Below, in pieces: positions 6,370-9,128 of a stretch of 9,128 nt of DNA. The DNA comes from CAYTID01 sp964437735. GTDB taxonomy: Bacteria; Bacteroidota; Ignavibacteria; UBA10030; BY39. The stretch is from assembly GCA_964437735.1 (NCBI GenBank), contig CAYTID010000090.1, positions 1 to 9,128 on the forward strand, written 5' to 3'. Both the position numbers and the translations under genes were made by a program. Within the stretch, counting starts at the first letter, position 1; the number at the start of each line of letters is the position of its first letter. Under the pieces are notes generated by a model. The model did not search any database. It saw only the letters and a program-made list of their open reading frames with translations, and had not been told where the DNA came from.

Positions 6370-6804
6370 ATGAGTTTAATATTTAGCCGCCAATGTGAAT
6401 ATGCTATCCAAGCTTTGATTTATTTAGCCAAGAAACCTGCTGGACAATGGACTTCGATAAAAGAGATAGCAGAACAATTAAAAATACCGAAACATTTTCT
6501 CGGTAAAATCATGCAGTCGTTATCAACGAAAGAAATGCTGAATTCGCAAAAGGGTTTGTTTGGCGGATTTAGTTTGGCAAAATCGTCTGAAGAAATTTCC
6601 CTTTTTGATATCATTGAAGCTATTGACGGCGATAGCTATAGAAAAAATTGTCTAATGGGTTTTCCTGATTGTTCAAAAGATAATCCCTGTCCGCTACACG
6701 AAAAATGGAAAATTCTGAGAGAGAGTATAGAAAATTTATTGTTGAAAAGGAACCTGAGCGATCTGGCTGATGATATCAGTAAACCCGGATATAAAGTGAA
6801 ATAA
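6370..6804 (+). CDS. Rrf2-family transcriptional regulator with a three-cysteine cluster motif (NsrR/IscR-like)
   Basis: This 144-residue protein has the Rrf2 layout. A winged helix-turn-helix fills about residues 1-80: CEYAIQALIYLA at 9-20, the helix pair IKEIAEQLKIPKHFLGKIMQ at 30-49, and the wing GLFGGFSLA at 62-70. An effector segment then carries C94, C101 and C107 (CX6CX5C), followed by a C-terminal dimerisation helix. Three cysteines with such spacing bind an iron-sulfur cluster in NsrR (nitric oxide sensing) and IscR. The spacing is closer to NsrR proteins as I recall them, but this does not separate the subtypes. The gene is the last of the nrf operon, 6 nt after nrfH, so it probably controls it, perhaps through the palindrome at 3284-3295. 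I see no Shine-Dalgarno site. Sensing of NO made during nitrite reduction is inferred. A T-tract follows the stop, but without a convincing hairpin. Confidence 0.9.
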   Translation: MSLIFSRQCEYAIQALIYLAKKPAGQWTSIKEIAEQLKIPKHFLGKIMQSLSTKEMLNSQKGLFGGFSLAKSSEEISLFDIIEAIDGDSYRKNCLMGFPDCSKDNPCPLHEKWKILRESIENLLLKRNLSDLADDISKPGYKVK

Positions 6805-6865
6805 TTTTTTTTAATTGATAATAAGACAATTATATCTGATTAATTTTATCCATAATAATATTAAG

Positions 6866-8077
6866 ATGACTTTCAAAGAAAAAATAATAAATGATAAATC
6901 TGAATTTATTGCCGACCCGCAAGGAGATAAAATTGTTAAAGATAGGGAAGGAAGAGCGATAAAAAAGATTCCGGTTGATTTAAGAAAACCAAGATTGCGA
7001 TTTAAAGAAGAGAAAAATCTTATAAAACGCTTTCTTTGGCGATTAAAAGAAGATTCACAATTTTTCAGGTTAACAATTCAGGTTACTTTTGCCTTACTCG
7101 TTATCTGGATAGGAATCGAATTTTATCTGTTTATTAGATGGGGCGAAAGCGGAGGAATGATCGGATCTTCGTACAGACCACCCGGTGTAGAAGGATTTCT
7201 ACCGATCAGCGCATTAATAAGTCTGAAATACTGGATTCAAACCGGAATTATTAATCCGATTCATCCTTCAGGATTATTCATTTTAATCGCGGTACTGCTT
7301 GGCGGCTGGTTATTGAGGAAAAGTTTTTGCAGCTGGCTTTGTCCGATCGGAACAATTAGCGAGAGTCTATGGATCCTAGGTAAAAATATTTTTAAAAGAA
7401 ATCTAGTTGTTCCGAAGTTTCTCGATTATCCTCTGCGTTCTTTAAAGTATTTGCTGCTTTTTTTCTTTGTCTGGGCAATATTCGCAACGATGGACGTCCA
7501 ATCTCTAAAAACTTTTATCTACAGTCCCTACAATAAAGTTGCCGATATCAAAATGTTTTATTTCTTTGCAAATATTTCTCAGTTTGCGTTGTGGACTATA
7601 ATAATTTTGATACTTATTTCTGTTGTAATAAAGAATTTCTGGTGCCGTTACCTGTGTCCTTACGGCGCATTACTCGGAATATTTGGATGGTTAAGTCCGG
7701 TTAAAATAAAACGTAATGAAAAAAACTGCATCGATTGCGATCGCTGTACCAAAGCATGTCCATCGCTTATAAAGGTGCATAAAGCAAAAACTGTCTGGAG
7801 TGATGAATGTACAAGCTGTCTTGAGTGTGTTCATGTTTGTCCCGTAAAAAATACATTGGAACTTAAAACGCACATCGTCAATAAAGTTGTTCCCAATTGG
7901 ATTTTTGCAACTTTGATAATCGGAATATTTATCGGTGTAACAGGTTTAGCGATGTTGACCGGTAACTGGCAGAATAAAATATCAAAAGAAGAATATATAC
8001 ACCGTTTTCAGGAAATTGATTCACCATTGTATCAGCACAATCAAGGACAAGTCCCTGAATACGGACCGAATGATTGA
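6866..8077 (+). CDS. NapH/NosR/CcoG-like polytopic membrane protein with two [4Fe-4S] ferredoxin motifs
   Basis: From ATG 6866 the protein has 403 residues. A charged N-terminal tail (1-65) leads to about five transmembrane segments (roughly 69-90, 135-150, 192-208, 239-256 and 344-364). Two CX3CP pairs sit at membrane ends: FCSWLCP (C155, C159) and FWCRYLCP (C260, C264). The loop after the fourth helix carries two classic CX2CX2CX3CP sites (C288/291/294/298 and C315/318/321/325) for two [4Fe-4S] clusters. This is the NapH/NosR/CcoG membrane iron-sulfur architecture, used to move electrons between quinol and periplasmic or cytoplasmic partners. A TTG at 6815 would add 17 residues, but these look non-coding and ATG 6866 is the better start. 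It lies 61 nt after the Rrf2 gene. Whether it feeds nitrite reduction or another reductase is not shown by the sequence. Confidence 0.85.
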   Translation: MTFKEKIINDKSEFIADPQGDKIVKDREGRAIKKIPVDLRKPRLRFKEEKNLIKRFLWRLKEDSQFFRLTIQVTFALLVIWIGIEFYLFIRWGESGGMIGSSYRPPGVEGFLPISALISLKYWIQTGIINPIHPSGLFILIAVLLGGWLLRKSFCSWLCPIGTISESLWILGKNIFKRNLVVPKFLDYPLRSLKYLLLFFFVWAIFATMDVQSLKTFIYSPYNKVADIKMFYFFANISQFALWTIIILILISVVIKNFWCRYLCPYGALLGIFGWLSPVKIKRNEKNCIDCDRCTKACPSLIKVHKAKTVWSDECTSCLECVHVCPVKNTLELKTHIVNKVVPNWIFATLIIGIFIGVTGLAMLTGNWQNKISKEEYIHRFQEIDSPLYQHNQGQVPEYGPND

Positions 8078-8081
8078 AAGT

Positions 8082-8117
8082 ATTTAAAGATTTAAAGATT
8101 TTAAAGATTGAAAAGAT
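8082..8117. repeat. Short AT-rich tandem repeat between the two iron-sulfur genes
   Basis: Four units of 8-9 bp follow one another: ATTTAAAG, ATTTAAAG, ATTTTAAAG and ATTGAAAAG. A related ATTGAAAG overlaps the stop codon just before (8073-8080). The rest of the 115-bp gap is AT-rich. It includes the small palindrome GTTTTGAAAAC (8120-8130) and the TTGAAA within it, a weak -35 candidate with no good -10. The gene downstream begins at 8193. The tract may be a slippage-prone spacer; no function is implied. Confidence 0.6.
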
Positions 8118-8192
8118 ATGTTTTGAAAACTTTAGATAAAAATAATTATTGAAAATTAGAAATAAACTAACCACAAATTACGAAGAACAAAT

Positions 8193-8984
8193 ATGATCAA
8201 ACGAAAAATTATAAAAATAGATGAAAGTAAATGCGACGGTTGCGCATTATGTATTCCGTCATGTCCCGAGGGTGCGCTTCAAATTATCGGCGGAAAAGTC
8301 AAACTCGTTAAGGAAAGTTTTTGCGACGGCCTTGGAGCGTGTCTTGGGGATTGCCCGCAGAACGCCCTCACCGTTGTTGAAGCATTGGTTGATGAATACG
8401 ATGGAGAAGGTGTCATAGAACATATTAAAACAAATACTCCCGAAAAGCTTGAAGCACATCTTCGACACCTGAACGAGCATTCAGATGAATTACAGACACA
8501 CGGGCATAATAATTTTACCGGCGGATGTCCGTCGGCACGAGTCGCTCATTGGGATTCGGTTCCGGTGCCTGTTAATATTCGCACGGAGTCTCATCTTTGT
8601 CAATGGCCAATTCAGTTACATCTTGTGCCACCGCATGCACAATATTTCATGAATTCTGATTTAGTTCTTGCTGCGGACTGTGTACCGTTCGCTTATGCGA
8701 ATTTTCATTCGGATTTTCTTAACGGGCACACCGTAGCAATTGCCTGTCCGAAGCTTGACGATACATCGCCGTATCATAAAAAATTGCAGGATATTATAAC
8801 CTATTCAAATATAAAAAGTCTGAAAGTTATAATAATGGAGGTTCCCTGCTGTTCGGGTTTATTTAAAATGGCTAAAGAAGTTTTACAAAATACAAGCAGA
8901 ACAATTCCACTTGAGTTGATTGTTATTGGTATTAAAGGAAATGTTTTAAGAAGACAAAACTTTTACACTGAAATAGAAAGCTAA
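8193..8984 (+). CDS. Cytoplasmic ferredoxin-like iron-sulfur protein with a cysteine-rich C-terminal domain
   Basis: The 263-residue protein has no signal peptide or membrane helix. The N-terminus (1-60) is a 2x[4Fe-4S]-type ferredoxin fold: a full site CX2CX2CX3CP (C14, C17, C20, C24), then a second site CDGLGACLGDCP with only three cysteines (C44, C50, C54). The missing residue is replaced within CDGLG, so this second site may hold a [3Fe-4S] cluster or take another ligand. A long C-terminal part (61-263) holds a histidine-rich stretch (88-104), GGCPS (110-114), C136, C163, C185 and a CC pair (219-220). I recognise the whole as a ferredoxin-type protein common in anaerobes, but I know no assigned reaction. 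The ATG at 8193 has only a weak purine-rich sequence before it. Position beside the NapH-like gene suggests an electron-transfer partner; this is inferred. Confidence 0.78.
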   Translation: MIKRKIIKIDESKCDGCALCIPSCPEGALQIIGGKVKLVKESFCDGLGACLGDCPQNALTVVEALVDEYDGEGVIEHIKTNTPEKLEAHLRHLNEHSDELQTHGHNNFTGGCPSARVAHWDSVPVPVNIRTESHLCQWPIQLHLVPPHAQYFMNSDLVLAADCVPFAYANFHSDFLNGHTVAIACPKLDDTSPYHKKLQDIITYSNIKSLKVIIMEVPCCSGLFKMAKEVLQNTSRTIPLELIVIGIKGNVLRRQNFYTEIES

Positions 8985-9030
8985 TTGAAACATGCAGATA
9001 ACAAATACGAAAATCTCATCAATAATTATT

Positions 9031-9062
9031 TTTGCAAATTATGATTATAATTTGTATATTTA
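9031..9062 (+). promoter_or_regulatory. Candidate tRNA-Asp promoter with embedded inverted repeat
   Basis: The stretch holds TTTG (9031-9034) and, 20 nt later, TATATTTA (9055-9062), close to the Bacteroidota-type promoter TTTG...TAnnTTTG. Between them lies a perfect TATAAT (9046-9051) with no clear -35 box. A hairpin-forming inverted repeat, CAAATTAT-GATT-ATAATTTG (9035-9054), lies inside. The tRNA begins 13 nt after the last element. The repeat could instead be the end of the upstream transcript, but it lacks a G-C stem and a T-run. Confidence 0.35.
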
Positions 9063-9075
9063 AACCGAAAAATTT

Positions 9076-9128
9076 GGGGTCGTAGTTCAACTGGTCAGAG
9101 CGCCGCCCTGTCACGGCGGAAGTTGCGA
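9076..9128 (+). tRNA. tRNA-Asp (GTC), 3' end cut off by the window
   Basis: The start GGGGTCG forms the acceptor 5' strand, followed by TA and a D-arm (GTTC ... GAGC) with GG in the loop. The anticodon stem CCGCC/GGCGG encloses loop CTGTCAC, whose anticodon GTC (9110-9112) reads aspartate codons. The last bases (AAGTTGCGA) are the variable loop and the first part of the T-arm; the T-loop, the acceptor 3' strand and any CCA lie beyond the window. Confidence 0.95.

Noticed and set aside
6815..6865. TTG start of the NapH-like gene
   Set aside because: The 17 extra residues come from AT-rich intergenic-looking DNA; ATG 6866 begins a charged N-terminal tail typical of the family.
6805..6865. Rho-independent terminator after the Rrf2 gene
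   Set aside because: There is a T-tract at 6807-6812, but no stable G-C hairpin precedes it.
9033..9056. Terminator of the ferredoxin gene
   Set aside because: The inverted repeat is perfect but almost all A-T and is not followed by a T-run; it fits a promoter-region dyad at least as well.

Overview
The window is AT-rich bacterial DNA, and every gene I can support lies on the + strand. Weak or absent Shine-Dalgarno sites at several genes, an NrfA/NrfH nitrite reductase with a CXXCK heme, an outer-membrane barrel gene and many iron-sulfur proteins suggest an anaerobic or facultatively anaerobic Gram-negative bacterium. The Bacteroidota/Ignavibacteriota/Chlorobiota (FCB) side of the tree is my best guess, but nothing here proves it.

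Layout. (1) Positions 1-379 hold five head-to-tail copies of a 76-bp unit, probably cut by the left edge of the window. Each unit has two hairpins in opposite orientation, flanked inside by CTAC and GTAG. This is the architecture of REP/BIME elements. (2) Positions 458-586 are the broken N-terminus of a beta-class DNA methyltransferase, with its catalytic DPPF changed to DTPF. It stops just where the next gene starts. (3) Positions 579-3227 hold a helicase/nuclease pair: an XPB-like SF2 helicase followed by a DUF790/Bax1-like nuclease, known mainly as archaeal XPB-Bax1. (4) Positions 3253-6804 are a compact respiratory operon behind a good promoter: outer-membrane barrel, nrfA, nrfH and an Rrf2-family regulator with three cysteines. 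An FNR-like dyad overlaps the -35 box, and a perfect palindrome sits at the expected transcription start. (5) Positions 6866-8077 encode a NapH-like polytopic iron-sulfur membrane protein, and 8193-8984 encode a soluble ferredoxin-like protein with extra cysteines. (6) A tRNA-Asp begins at 9076 and runs off the right edge.

How the genes work together. The barrel would admit solutes to the periplasm. NrfH would take electrons from menaquinol and pass them to NrfA, which reduces nitrite to ammonium. The Rrf2 protein is a plausible nitric-oxide, iron-sulfur or redox sensor for the operon. The NapH-like protein and the ferredoxin may add an electron path to or from the quinone pool; this is inferred from position and cofactors only.

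The left part (hairpin array, dead methyltransferase piece, helicase and nuclease) looks like an accessory or defence-type region. The most interesting points are the XPB-Bax1-like pair abutting a methyltransferase remnant, the loss of the XPB RED motif in the helicase, and the REP-like array with no visible RAYT transposase.
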